NCBI GenBank assembly: GCA_012934845.2
Contig: WNNJ02002713.1
Span: 124,001-188,000 of the forward strand
Direction of reading: 5' to 3'
Length of the DNA stretch: 64,000 nt
Source of the DNA: Pomphorhynchus laevis
Lineage: Eukaryota; Acanthocephala; Palaeacanthocephala; Echinorhynchida; Pomphorhynchidae
The notes beneath the pieces were generated by a model, which worked only from the letters and a program-made list of their open reading frames with translations, was not told where the DNA came from and made no database searches. The translations under genes were made by a program, and so were the position numbers. Shown here one piece after another: positions 43,805-54,196 of this stretch (position 1 is its first letter; the number at the start of each line of letters is the position of its first letter).

Positions 43805-44665
43805 TTGTTCGAAGGGATAAGTGCAGATGACATAATCAGTGCGGCTCGTCGAACCAAAGGATCGGCCGGTCCCTCTGGGGCCGATGCTTCTTTGTGGCGT
43901 ACGATGTTGACGATGTTTGGAGAATCCTCGAATCGCCTGGCGTCGAGCATTGTCGACTTGGCCATTATCTTGGCAACAATAGATCTGCCCTCAAAGTCAT
44001 TGAAAGCGTTCGTGGCTTGCCGCTTGATTGCTCTAGACAAGAAACCAGGTATCCGACCGATAGGCGTCGCAGAAGTATCAAGGCGAATAATTGGAAAGGT
44101 TTTGACTAGGTTGATTAGCGTGGATTTGCCAGCGGTTTCAGGATGTGAACAGCTATGCACTGGACAAGGATGCGGTTTGGAGGCCGATATTCACTCAGTT
44201 CGTGAAATGTACGACAATGACTCGAAAACCGCGGTGCTACAATTAGATGCAACGAATGCGTTCAACAGCGCCAACAGAGATCTCACGTTGAAAAATGTGA
44301 AAAACGTTCGCCCCTCCTTGGCTACTCTACTAAACAACGTCTACGATACGCCAGCGACAGTTTCCATTGGACAGGAACTATTACTATCAAACGAGGGTTT
44401 CACGCAAGGCGACCCTTTGGCGATGTACGCATATGCTGTTTCGACTATTCCACTTATACAAAAATTGAAAGAATCTACACCAAATGTCAGTCGTCGATGG
44501 TTCGCATATGACGCGAATTGCGTTGGTAAAATACAAGACTTACACATACTATGGAACCGGGTTTGTGAAATTGGGCCACATTACGGATTCTACATCAATG
44601 AATCTAAGTGCAAATTGTTAGTACATGAACGTATAGAACAACAAGCGAAAGAACAATTCAGATGA
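43805..44665 (+). pseudogene. RLE LINE A4 reverse transcriptase frame
   Basis: 286 open codons: a fingers part with GSAGPSGADASLWRTML and KKPGIRPIGVAEV, palm LQLDATNAFN (catalytic Asp), [17 protein letters not shown], then RRWFAYDANCVG. The RT box normally reads YADD, so two catalytic positions appear changed and activity is unlikely despite the open frame. The start given is the first Met; coding homology begins earlier. Confidence 0.8.
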
Positions 44666-45842
44666 TGCAATATACAGATCATGACAAAGGGTACGAAAGT
44701 CCTTGGATCGGCAATCGGAGACCGAGAGTACCTCGATTCATTCATAAATGAAAAAATTGAAAATTGGCTTAACTTGCTAAGTAACCTAAAAACAGTATCC
44801 GTCGACAACCCCCATGATGCTTTTATAGCACTAATACAGGCGATACAATCAAAGTGGTCATTTCTTCAGCGGACCTGTAAATCAAATTTTAACAGCTACG
44901 ACAGTTTAACTTCATTCCTTGTAAACTCGACGATTCCTTCACTAACGGGGGTCACACTAGACGATATTCGAATGGAAATGATGTTCTTGCCATTAAGTAT
45001 GGGAGGCTTGGGTATTCAGTCTCCAAACAGAAACGCTGATGCAGAGTTTGCTAGATGCTTACGAATGGCTCGCCCACTATTAGATGGATTTACTGGAAAC
45101 GAGCTAACATTAAGACAATATGGTATAGCAAACGAGATCAACAAAGAGAAAACATACACGGACAAAATATCTAAACAATCCATTATATCAAAAATGGTAA
45201 ATGACAATAAAGGTTTGGAATTCGCATCAATAAATAAAGCTTCCTCGTAGTTATCCGCCCGTCCCTTGGAAAACCTCGGTCAGTATCTTACGAAATTTCA
45301 ATTTCAGGAAGCACTCGCTGCACGTTACGGATAGACGCCAACAGACGCACCAGCAACGTGTCTTTGTGGTCAGGGCTTCAACATATGTCACTCGATATCA
45401 TGTCAGGCTGGCGGTTGCCTATCATCAGACACAATATAATCCGGGATTTAATCGCCAGGGAGCTGAGTATGGTGTGCTGTGCTGTATCAATTGAACCCAC
45501 ACTACAACCACTTCCAGACGGAACCGATTTTTAAAATGACTCCACTACGAAAGACCGAAGCGCGCGAGCTGATATCGAATGCTATGGTTTGTACGGAGAT
45601 CGGACGGAGCGGTCATTATTTGACGTCTGCACTTTCAGCCACTTGGCTCCATCCTATTCATTGGGAAATCTTGATAGCCCATTCCTGTATCACGATTCGA
45701 GAAAAATTGCGAAATATGGTGAGCGAGTAGCTAGATTTGAACCTGCGAGTTTTCATCCAATCATCATTGTCACAAATGGAGGATTGGGACCAGGGATCAA
45801 AGCAATTATAAAGCGTATCGCCAAACACAATGCGGATAGATT

Positions 45843-46863
45843 AAATCAGCTAACTGAGTCTACGTATTTAATATAATTATAAACTAAACAAAACATAATA
45901 ATGATAAATCAAAATTTAATAATTAAATAATAAAATTAATAACTGTTTTTAGATTTTCTATAATTTAAATCAAGTTAAAATAAAAAATAAATTTAAAATA
46001 AACGTCATTTTTATGAATTGACTAATAAATAACAGACGTTGTATCAGAATAAGAATTAGAGGTCATCAGGAGGAACTGCTATGCTATCAGGTTTCGGCCC
46101 CTAACTCCTCTACCCAACATAGCAGCGGGGCCAAATACATGCTAATGATGTATTTCCTCTAAAATAATTATCTAGTATCTTATTCTAATACAAAGTATAT
46201 TATTTATTATCCATCCATAAAAATTTGCCACTTAAGAGTTTAAATTTATTCTTTATATTATTGTGTTGATTTATATATTTTACTATTTTCTGCTTGATGT
46301 TATTTTTATAGTAACCTAGTTTAAAATATGCATCTATTAAATTATTTAAACGATTTTGAAGAAAGCCAATATCATTACATATTGTTGTAATTCTTAAAAT
46401 TTCATTATTTAATGTATTATATTTTATATTATATGGTATGCATGAATGCTCATGCAAAAATATGTTTCTTGTAAATTTAAATATGTCATCTTTACGATAT
46501 AAATTAATAGTAGTTTTAGTTAATGTTAATTATATGTTCATATCTAGATATACACCTTCTTTATCATTAATATTGGTTTTGTTAAGAATAAGGCTTTCTG
46601 GATAAATGTGCTCACTAATTGAATAAAAATTATTAGAATTAAATACACATATATCATCAATGTATCGAAACATATTTCATATATTTATATTGTTTAGATT
46701 TAGTTTTTACACAGTTATGAACAAATTCATATTCTATAAAGCTTAAAAACAAGTCAGCTATAATTGGGCTACTATTACCACCCATTAAAACACCTTTTAC
46801 TTGTCTAAATATAGATGTCCCTACTTTTAAATAATTTTGATTTATCAAAATATTTTTATTCTA
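45843..46863 (-). mobile_element. Naiad-type PLE copy C4 nested in A4
   Basis: It begins at the conserved terminus (TTAAATCAGCTAACTGAGTC), has the pseudoknot (46076-46155), RT C-terminus (46200-46457) and palm (46657-46848, [20 protein letters not shown]). It is 5'-truncated after the palm. A4 coding sequence resumes at once, with nothing lost, so it entered an already present A4. Confidence 0.85.
46076..46155 (-). other. Naiad 3' RNA pseudoknot, copy 4
   Basis: CTGCTATG/CATAGCAG (46076-46083, 46118-46125) and GGCCCC/GGGGCC (46096-46101, 46127-46132), both perfect and interleaved. Confidence 0.65.
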
Positions 46864-47062
46864 ACGAGGTCGATCCCTATACGGCGACAACGTTAGAATG
46901 CTCCGTTGCAAGATCGGTTACAAATTAGCAAAAGCCACTTCAATGTGCGTTAGAGCAGCGCGATCATCGTTCGGAAATCCAATAAGGATGACAAGCAATA
47001 GAGCTGAATGCTTCGAATTACATGATGAGCAGCCGTGCGGGCATTATTACCGGAAGGGTTAA

Positions 47063-47355
47063 AAAAAGAAACATATAAAATACCATGAAAGCACAAACAT
47101 CACTGAACTGGAAGGTGTGTTTGTTTGGGACCAAAAAACGCTTTTGACTTATTTTTGAACCCACTTGTAACTTCGAATAATTTGTTATTAATTAAAAAAA
47201 ATATTATTAAAAAAAATATAAACCCTGTGTAAACTCGGTAAAAGAGTGGCAATACTCTGCTATAATGTGCCAGGCTCTTGACTCGTTTGATGATTCGGAC
47301 TCGCTTGCGACTCGTTTCTGAGTCGCAAAAAAGTTTGAGATCTAAAGTAAATACA
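47063..47355. other. Spacer between A4 and B7
   Basis: AT-rich, with poly-A stretches near 47195-47215 that may belong to the A4 3' end. No gene. Confidence 0.4.
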
Positions 47356-47519
47356 TTCCAGATTTCAGTTCCAGATTTCAGTTCAAGATTTCAGTTCCCG
47401 ATTTCAGTTCCAGATTTCAGTTCCAGATTTCAGTTCCAGATTTCAGTTCCAGATTTCAGTTCCAGATTTCAGTTCCAGATTTCAGTTCCAGATTTCAGTT
47501 CCAGATTTCAGTTCCAGAT
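47356..47519. repeat. 13-bp tandem repeat in the 5' UTR of B7
   Basis: Unit TTCCAGATTTCAG, about 12.6 copies, very uniform. GACGACAACCA-type repeats follow to 47690. Confidence 0.95.
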
Positions 47520-47742
47520 CTTGTCCACCAAGATTGCAAAACAATCAAACTACAATCTTCGACGACAACCAACGACAACCTTCGACGACAACTAACGACA
47601 ACCATCGACAACCATCCGCTTGACAATTATCGACAACCATCGACAACCATCGACGACATCTGCTCGCTACTTACAACTAACGACTTGCAGACTAACGGAG
47701 TTTAAACATTCTTGATTATAACTAACTAATTAACATTTTATT

Positions 47743-48810
47743 ATGGCAAAGAGAAAGCTAACTAAAAATGTCGGCCAGCAACTCAAGTCCGTCAAGGAAG
47801 CTTACATCGAAGAGCAAATTGGATGCGACAACAAGAACTGCAATGTTTGGACTCACGTTGCCATTCCTTTCACTGACGAGGACAACGTTTTAAATCGAAA
47901 TTTCCTCTGCGGCTTCTGTTGTGCTGCCCTCGTAGGTAAGCTAATGAAGAATGACCACTCAAACAGTGGAGACGTTCTGAACGCTAACAAAACAGATTTG
48001 TGCTCAATAAATAAACTTGATGATATATCTCAGTCGACTCAGACCGCTGTTATACATGAAACATCAACAAACGACAACATATCTTCCAATCTATCGTCGT
48101 CATCCGTTTGCTTACTAACTCCTTCGTCATCTATAAAACCCGTTCTTAAAACTTCTCTCGCACACACTCCTCCTTTAACTACGGATAAAACTTCCCTTAA
48201 TCTTCATTTTCCTAACAATGCAAACAGTAAAGGCCTTCATCTCGTACCTCATTTTTCCTATTCATCCCCACATCTAAATACATATCATCCTTCTTTCTTC
48301 TCTTCACTTACTCCTTACTCTACCTCTACCGTATCACTTCTCAATAATTTACATCCTTCTGTCAAAATTAACTCCAGTAACATCTCCGTTCAACCTATTC
48401 AACAATCCACTTCTGTCACACATGCTCCAACCGTATCACCTATCAATAATTTACATCCTTCCGTCAAAATCATCTCCAGTAACATCTCCGATCAACCGAT
48501 TCAACACTTCACTCCTGTCACACATGCTCCAAACTATCTTAAATCTTCACTTAGCACCCCTGTCATTCCCACGTTTATCTGCTCTTCTACCTCTACTGCT
48601 ACCAGCTCTGTCCGTCCACCACTACGTAATCGTTTTCCTTCGCGCGATCGATGCATTATCATATCTAATTTAAAGGTTTCCGAATATGCTTCTCCTCAAT
48701 GTCGCCTCGATGATGATGTATCTGCTTTCAGGTCTATCCTAGCAACCATTCTTCCTGATAATAATCCATCCCTCTTCAATAATATCGCTCCTGTATCTTT
48801 GACCATTTAA
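47743..48810 (+). CDS. CR1-like ORF1-type N-terminal protein with PHD-like half finger
   Basis: 355 codons from a clear ATG after the 5' repeats. Residues about 27-65 are the zinc half finger: IGCDNKNCNVWTHVAI...FLCGFC (Cys-x4-Cys-x2-W-x-H, then CxxC). A long Ser/Thr/Pro-rich linker (about 110-290) contains a duplicated block (SVKINSSNISVQPIQ / SVKIISSNISDQPIQ). The RRM-like start (RDRCIIISNLKV, RLDDDVSAFRSILATIL) follows. It probably binds element RNA. A frame break after residue 355 separates it from the rest. Confidence 0.75.
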   Translation: MAKRKLTKNVGQQLKSVKEAYIEEQIGCDNKNCNVWTHVAIPFTDEDNVLNRNFLCGFCCAALVGKLMKNDHSNSGDVLNANKTDLCSINKLDDISQSTQTAVIHETSTNDNISSNLSSSSVCLLTPSSSIKPVLKTSLAHTPPLTTDKTSLNLHFPNNANSKGLHLVPHFSYSSPHLNTYHPSFFSSLTPYSTSTVSLLNNLHPSVKINSSNISVQPIQQSTSVTHAPTVSPINNLHPSVKIISSNISDQPIQHFTPVTHAPNYLKSSLSTPVIPTFICSSTSTATSSVRPPLRNRFPSRDRCIIISNLKVSEYASPQCRLDDDVSAFRSILATILPDNNPSLFNNIAPVSLTI

Positions 48811-49538
48811 ACAAATCCACTAAATCCAATCATCTCAGTCCTCCACTCCTAAAAATCGTTTTCCGACATAGTTCACATGCATCCTTGGTACTTTCCCAAC
48901 GTTTTAAACTTCTTACCACTTCGTCTACTTGTCGTATCTTTCCTGACCGCTCCCCTTCTGATATTGCCAAGCTCAATTTAGCTCGCATTGAGAAACACCG
49001 ACGTGAAACAAAGGGCGAGTCGTCCTTATCTATACGTCAAATCAATAGAAATTTTCACGTTGTACACACAAGGCCAAAAATTCGATGGCGTCCCATCTAT
49101 ACCCCTTGTCTTCAAGGGATATCGTTCATCAACTATCCTTTCTTAGACGACACTCGCCCCACCTCGCTATCGCTGCGTTCCCGTCATACCGTCTTACTCC
49201 ACGTTCCTAATTACTCCTACAACTACGGTGTCCGATCCTTCCTCGTCGCCGCCTCACTCGCCTGGAATCGTTACCTAATAAAACCTCTCCTTCTGACCCA
49301 ATTCCAACTCACTTGCTTAAAAATATCTGCTTCTCTATCTCACCCTTCCTAACCACATTGTTCAACTCGTCCATCCGTAGCCGTACATTTCCTTCCATCT
49401 GGAAATGCGCCACTGTTCGTCCAACAAAGCAATCTAGACGACTCTTCAAGTACCGTCCAATCTCACTTCCCAACCCTCTCTAAACTCCTTGAGCGTCTCG
49501 TTCTCAAGCAAGTTAATACATATCTCTTTACCTCTAAC

Positions 49539-50405
49539 TTGTTTCCTCCCTTCCAAGATGCTTTTCGCTCTAATCACTCTACTGAAATTACCTGTCTTAA
49601 AGTTTATAATGACTTACTCATCTCGCGCGATCATAAATTATGTAGTGTCATAGTTTCTCTTGATCTATCGTCTGCTTTTGACATCGTCGATCACTCGATT
49701 CTTCTACATCGCCTTCGTCATGATTATGGCTTCTCTTTACCCACTGTATCATGGTTTTCTTCATATCTATCAAACCGTACATTTCGCGTCTATTCTAACT
49801 CTTTTCTCTCCCATCCTTCGTCCATTCCGTCCGGTGTTCCACAATGCTCCGTATTAGGCCCTATGCTTTTCTCTCTTTATCTCGGTGACTTGTCTTCGAT
49901 TTCTCATAAATTTAACTTCCATGTTATGCAATATGCTGATGACATTCTCATCTATGCTCACGCACCTGCTTATCGTATTCATGATCTTAGTGTTTCTGTT
50001 TCCAGCTGTCTTGTCTCAATTTCCAATCATCTTTCTTCCCTTCGCCTTTCTCTGAATCCTGATAAATCTAAAATTATGTGGATCCTACCTCGAAGCTTCG
50101 GCGTAGAACCTCCTTCCGTATCACTAAATTCTACAATTCTTCCTACCGTTGATAACCTTGTTTTCCTAGGCTTTCATTTCGACAACCGACTTTCACTTAA
50201 ACCTTTCGTTAGTGATAAAGTACGCTCATCTACCTTGATACTCCGCAATCTCCGTCAAGTTCGTAGATTGATCGATTTCCCTTCTTGTATGACTCTCATA
50301 TCTTCTCTTCTTTTCTCAAGACTTGATTACTGTCTTAGTCTATTTTCCAACTCACCTAAATCTACTCTTCTTCCTTTACAACGCATCATCAACGCTGCAG
50401 TCTGA
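49539..50405 (+). CDS. CR1-like reverse transcriptase frame of B7
   Basis: 288 codons. FRSNHSTEITCLKVYNDLLI, SLDLSSAFDIVDHSILL (catalytic Asp in the palm), SGVPQCSVLGPMLFSLYL (GVPQG changed to GVPQC), [16 protein letters not shown] with intact ADD, SLNPDKSKIM, LGFHFDNRLSLKPFV, LDYCLSLFSNSPKSTLLPLQ. A stop after IINAAV separates it from the remaining C-terminus (to 50759). The cysteine in place of glycine in GVPQG would probably impair activity. Confidence 0.8.
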   Translation: MFPPFQDAFRSNHSTEITCLKVYNDLLISRDHKLCSVIVSLDLSSAFDIVDHSILLHRLRHDYGFSLPTVSWFSSYLSNRTFRVYSNSFLSHPSSIPSGVPQCSVLGPMLFSLYLGDLSSISHKFNFHVMQYADDILIYAHAPAYRIHDLSVSVSSCLVSISNHLSSLRLSLNPDKSKIMWILPRSFGVEPPSVSLNSTILPTVDNLVFLGFHFDNRLSLKPFVSDKVRSSTLILRNLRQVRRLIDFPSCMTLISSLLFSRLDYCLSLFSNSPKSTLLPLQRIINAAV

Positions 50406-50794
50406 GTTCCCCTCCGTTTTCGTCGTTTTGATCATACATCCCACTATCTTGTTTCTCTTGATTGGCCTACCATTTATTGTCGTGTTCAAATTCGTCTTCT
50501 TATCATTGCTTTTCGCCTTATAACTTATACCCCTTCATTTCTCAACCTTCCTTTTCTCGACAATTCTCGTACGGTGTATTGTGCTCTGCGTTCCCGTAAT
50601 TCCCTTCTTTTACATGTCCCAATCTACTCTACCTCTTTTGGCTTCCGCTCTTTCGTTGTGGCTGCTCCTCTCTTGTGGAATCAACTGCCTATTCATATCC
50701 GCCAATCAACATCTATGCCGTATTTCAAACGCCAAATCCAATTTTGTTTCAACAACTAACTAATTACCTGTGACTTTTGATGTTCTTTTTTTGT

Positions 50795-50847
50795 TTGTTA
50801 GTGGTCATGTAAGCGTGCATTTTGCACGCTTACATGACCACTAACAA
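50795..50847. repeat. 25-bp perfect palindrome at the B7 terminal hairpin
   Basis: Arms 50795-50819 and 50823-50847, loop TTT. The left arm is the normal family B tail up to GCGTGC. The right arm is its exact complement, in place of the usual TTTGCCACGTTAAAT end. Confidence 0.9.
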
Positions 50848-51095
50848 TCAGAAATGGGGTGCATCAAATGGATGACAAGCTAGAAAATCATATGACGGTA
50901 CGAGACAAGCTAACTATTCTACACCCAGAGGCTGGAGAACTTAATCGGTCGTTAGTTCTGAGCATGCCATTGGAAGGGGTATGTGATCATTATTCAGAGG
51001 TATTCCAATGTATCGATTCGCAAATGATTCAATCTATAAGCAAAACTGTTCAAGGAAGCTGTGGACCTTCAGGTATGGATGCCAAAGATTAGTGT

Positions 51096-52058
51096 ATGAT
51101 GCTCAATGAATTCGGCCGTGATTCTCTACAATTGGCAGATGCTCCGGCAAAGTTTGCATGTCGTTTGGCCTCAAAAGAAATAAGTTCGCATAACGCTGTT
51201 GCATTGACGGCAAGTCGTCTGGTCCCGTTGAACAAACAGCCGGGAATCCGGCCAATCGGAGTGGGAGAAGTATGCCGACGAATAATAGCCAAGGCAATTC
51301 TTTCAACAGTGACAAGTGATATCGCCGAAGTAGCTGGTAGCGTACAACTGTGTGCTACACAACAATGCGGAGCAGAATCAGTTATTCACTCTATTAGGAA
51401 TTCATTTGAATTGTCGAACGATGTCTGTGTGTTGCAGATAGATGCTAGCAATGCGTTCAATGCGATAAATCGTAAATTGGCATTAACGAACATTAAGAAT
51501 GTATGTCCGGCCATATATCGTGTGCTGAAGAACTACTGCCAGAAATACCCTATATTAACTGTGCAAGACGAGATTTTAATCTCAAAAGAGGGATTCACGC
51601 AAGGTGATCCATTGGCGATGGCGGCATTCGCAATGGCAACACTCCCTCTTATTAATGACCTGAGAAAGAGGGTACCTTCTGTTATGCACCGATGGTACGC
51701 AGATGATGCATGTTGCGTAGGACGACCGGAAGATCTAATTAAAGTATGGCAGGATATAGTTACAATCGGTCCGCTATATGGATTTCATGTGAATGTAGCA
51801 AAAAGTAAATTACTAGTGCATAAAAGTCATATGCCCCATGTTAAAAAGATTTTTCAAAATGCAGGGATTTGCACGAGTGACGAAGGCATCGTTCACTTGG
51901 GATCTCCGATAGGAACACACACATTCACAAAATCTCATTTAATCGATAGGGTAGCCAAATGGACAAAAATGGTTAAACAGTTATCTGAAATTGCGGAGAT
52001 TGATGCTCAAATTGCATATAGCGCCTTTTGCTACGCTATACAACACAAGTGGAGTTAA
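51096..52058 (+). CDS. RLE LINE A5 reverse transcriptase, catalytic motifs intact
   Basis: 320 codons. NKQPGIRPIGVGEV (47-58), QIDASNAFNAINR with the first catalytic Asp (about 115), [16 protein letters not shown] (165-180), RWYADDACCVG (YADD 201-204), GPLYGFHVNVAKSKLLVHK primer-grip region. The frame starts after a TAG and ends in TAA; without these it would continue in both directions. RT copies element RNA at the nicked target. Confidence 0.88.
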   Translation: MMLNEFGRDSLQLADAPAKFACRLASKEISSHNAVALTASRLVPLNKQPGIRPIGVGEVCRRIIAKAILSTVTSDIAEVAGSVQLCATQQCGAESVIHSIRNSFELSNDVCVLQIDASNAFNAINRKLALTNIKNVCPAIYRVLKNYCQKYPILTVQDEILISKEGFTQGDPLAMAAFAMATLPLINDLRKRVPSVMHRWYADDACCVGRPEDLIKVWQDIVTIGPLYGFHVNVAKSKLLVHKSHMPHVKKIFQNAGICTSDEGIVHLGSPIGTHTFTKSHLIDRVAKWTKMVKQLSEIAEIDAQIAYSAFCYAIQHKWS

Positions 52059-53222
52059 GTGATTCGGACGTGCAAGGTAGAGGTGGAGTGGTTTGAGCAG
52101 TTACGAAGTTCTATCTACAATGATTTGTTACCAAAATTTACTGGTCAAGGGGACATAACGGAAACTATGCAAATGGTCTATTCGCTACTGTCAAGATGTG
52201 GCGGTCTGGGAATTCGAAATGACTGGGATAATGCCGATAACATATATAGCCGATCGATAAGAATATGTGAACCCATCTTGCGTGGTATTAAAGGGCAAGA
52301 ACTAACAACTTTACAACGACAAATAAGTGAACAAATTTATAATGAAGCTAAACTAGATACTAAACGCAAAGTTGTACATACGGTAGAATTATTGGATGAA
52401 AGGATGAAATGTCTAATAGCATATGCATCAGAAAAGGGAGCTTCTTCGTGGCTAATGACAAGACCAAACAATATATATCAATCAGTACTTGACACACAAC
52501 AATTTATAGACGCCATATGTGTAAGATATAATTTGCCGTTAAAAGATTGTAAAGCGCGCTGTGCGTGTGGTTCACTGCTTGATCCATCACATGCTCTCTC
52601 ATGTCGGACGGGTGGAACAACTATAATTAGACATGATATAATACGGAATGTCATTGCCGACGAAATAGGGGACATTTGTAAAGATGTGGAGCTTGAACCG
52701 GTTTTGAGGCCCGTACCGAACAATTACCATTTTGAAGTAGAAACCACAACGAGAGATGTGAACGCAAGATCAGACATATTATGCCGTGGAATTTACGGTA
52801 GAGGATTGGTGCGGTCCTATTTGGACGTATGTATATTTAACACACTTGCACCTTCCTACATCGAGAAGTCACCGACCATGAGTCATACATACCACGCGAA
52901 CAGGAAAATTGCAAAATATGCCCAGCGCATTGTAGAGATTGAACGCTCGATATTCATCCCACTTACCTTTTCAACTGCTGGAGGAATTGGTTTCGAAGCG
53001 CATAAGTTACTTAAATGGATCGCACATCAAAAGGCAATAAGGCACAAAACCAGTTATTCGGTATGTATCTCGATAATTAGGTCCAGAGTGAGCATTGTAC
53101 GGGCTCAAGCAGCTTCGATGTGTATACGCGCTACCCGAATACCTATATGTGAGCAACTACATAGTAGAAGAGCTCAACACACAAATATACAATCGCAGGA
53201 ATTCGGATATTTCGTGGACTAA
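52059..53222 (+). CDS. RLE LINE A5 C-terminal part: thumb, zinc knuckle and nuclease
   Basis: 387 codons. CACGSLLDPSHALSC (168-182) is the CCHC knuckle and TTIIRHDIIRNVIAD follows. The restriction-like nuclease is NARSDILCRG (Asp239), SYLDVCIFN (Asp256), RKIAKYAQRIVEIE (Lys283-Glu295), then FSTAGGIGFEAHKLL. In this fold the two Asp and the Lys bind metal and cut target DNA. It ends naturally at TAA after FGYFVD. The reading frame is uninterrupted. Confidence 0.88.
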   Translation: MIRTCKVEVEWFEQLRSSIYNDLLPKFTGQGDITETMQMVYSLLSRCGGLGIRNDWDNADNIYSRSIRICEPILRGIKGQELTTLQRQISEQIYNEAKLDTKRKVVHTVELLDERMKCLIAYASEKGASSWLMTRPNNIYQSVLDTQQFIDAICVRYNLPLKDCKARCACGSLLDPSHALSCRTGGTTIIRHDIIRNVIADEIGDICKDVELEPVLRPVPNNYHFEVETTTRDVNARSDILCRGIYGRGLVRSYLDVCIFNTLAPSYIEKSPTMSHTYHANRKIAKYAQRIVEIERSIFIPLTFSTAGGIGFEAHKLLKWIAHQKAIRHKTSYSVCISIIRSRVSIVRAQAASMCIRATRIPICEQLHSRRAQHTNIQSQEFGYFVD

Positions 53223-53269
53223 GAATTCGATTGATATTTAATAAAACAATATAATAACGGATCAATGTT

Positions 53270-53320
53270 TTGACTTTGTGAGCTATCGGCCCATTTGCGG
53301 GAACCTACAGTTGTGATTAT
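53270..53320 (+). mobile_element. Tiny RLE nuclease remnant
   Basis: IGPFAGTYSCDY (53285-53320) matches the F(N)PFA.SY segment of the nuclease. It shares CCCATTTGCGGGAA with copy A7 at 54229-54242. A fragment of another 5'-truncated insertion. Confidence 0.4.
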
Positions 53321-53364
53321 TAGTATTTTGGAAAATTATTTATTTATTTAAAAAAAATATTAGT

Positions 53365-54155
53365 ATGAGACAGCTCGACATGAAGGAAGTCTTTCAAGCA
53401 ATTTCTGAAGAATGCGATCCTGACAGAAAGATTGCGCTTGAATACGCTACGGTGAAGGGTGTTTCAAGTTGGCTCAACATTCTACCGTCTGAGTATCACG
53501 ATTTTCGCTTGAGTAACAGAAAATTTTGCGACGGCATTGCGACAAGATATAACACAGCATTATTGCAAGCGTCTGAGAAATGTAAATGTGGCGACTTGAA
53601 CTCTGTTCAGCACACTCTATCGTGCAAGACGAGTGGTAACACGATTATCCGACACAATATGGTGAGAGACACAGTTGCACGAATTCTAGCTGATGTAACT
53701 ACGAAACCAAAAATTGAGCCTACGCTGACACCAGTGGACTCAAACATTGTATTTTCGTGCAGGCTACATCAAGGGATATGAACGCGAGATTAGACATAAG
53801 TTGCCATGGTCTTTTCGGCATACAGACTAAGCGGTCCTTGATGGACGCATCGATATTCAATCCATTTGCAAGGTCGTATGTGCTGAGGTCTGTTGATGCT
53901 GCTTTTGGATACCATGCACTGAGGAAGATCTCAAAGTACTCGGAACGAGTAACAACGATTGAACGAGCAATATTTCTGCCGGTCATTATGCCAGCATTAG
54001 GAGGCCTCGGAGTTGATGCAAGCAAAGTAATTAAAAGGGTGACGAAGATAGCTTTTAGGAGCAACAACCAGGCATATTGTGAGTGCGTTGCACAGTTCAG
54101 AAAATGTATTGGAATCAGACTTGTGCGAGCAAATTCGTGGTGCTTTAGAAACTGA
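53365..54155 (+). mobile_element. RLE LINE 3' fragment A6
   Basis: 53365-53781 has VSSWLNILPSEYHDFRLSNR, a CCHC knuckle relic (CKCGDLNSVQHTLSC), NTIIRHNMVRDTV. 53757-54155 has [54 protein letters not shown]. One frameshift near 53755 separates knuckle and nuclease. 5'-truncated; no RT. Confidence 0.85.
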
Positions 54156-54196
54156 AATAATGAACGGATGTCTCAAGTGGTAGATCCGAGGGTTTA

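Larger units (their letters stand above)
42850..47062 (+). mobile_element. RLE LINE copy A4, near full length, split by a Naiad insertion
   Basis: N-terminal Cys cluster (42900-43070, CCNCNGQAAVCKGCRCAKSK, then VPCLDCLAPNCRN), linker (43363-43722), RT (43805-44665) with [37 protein letters not shown] and WFAYDANCVG (YADD changed to AYDA), thumb (44681-45250), CCHC knuckle in other frames (45340-45480), nuclease (45541-45842). After the Naiad copy the nuclease tail continues at 46864 (RGRSLYGDNVRMLRCKIGYK) to a stop at 47062. A few frameshifts. Confidence 0.85.
47520..50847 (+). mobile_element. CR1-like LINE B7, full ends but APE replaced
   Basis: 5' UTR repeats, ORF1 (47743-48810), RRM-like continuation (48885-49110, RIFPDRSPSDIAKL, VVHTRPKIRWRPI), then a foreign block (about 49125-49270) that is an RT C-terminus ([20 protein letters not shown]). 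The RT N-terminus follows immediately, and the RT frame is 49539-50405. No APE endonuclease lies between. The C-terminus continues to 50759, and the tail ends in a perfect foldback. Confidence 0.85.
50850..53222 (+). mobile_element. RLE LINE copy A5, one frame with two in-frame stops
   Basis: From 50859 to 53222 everything lies in a single frame (788 codons) interrupted only by TAG (51090-51092) and TAA (52056-52058). It contains RT ([45 protein letters not shown]), the CCHC knuckle and the nuclease. The N-terminal Cys cluster is missing, so it is 5'-truncated. It is the best preserved RLE LINE in the window, with all catalytic motifs intact. Confidence 0.9.
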
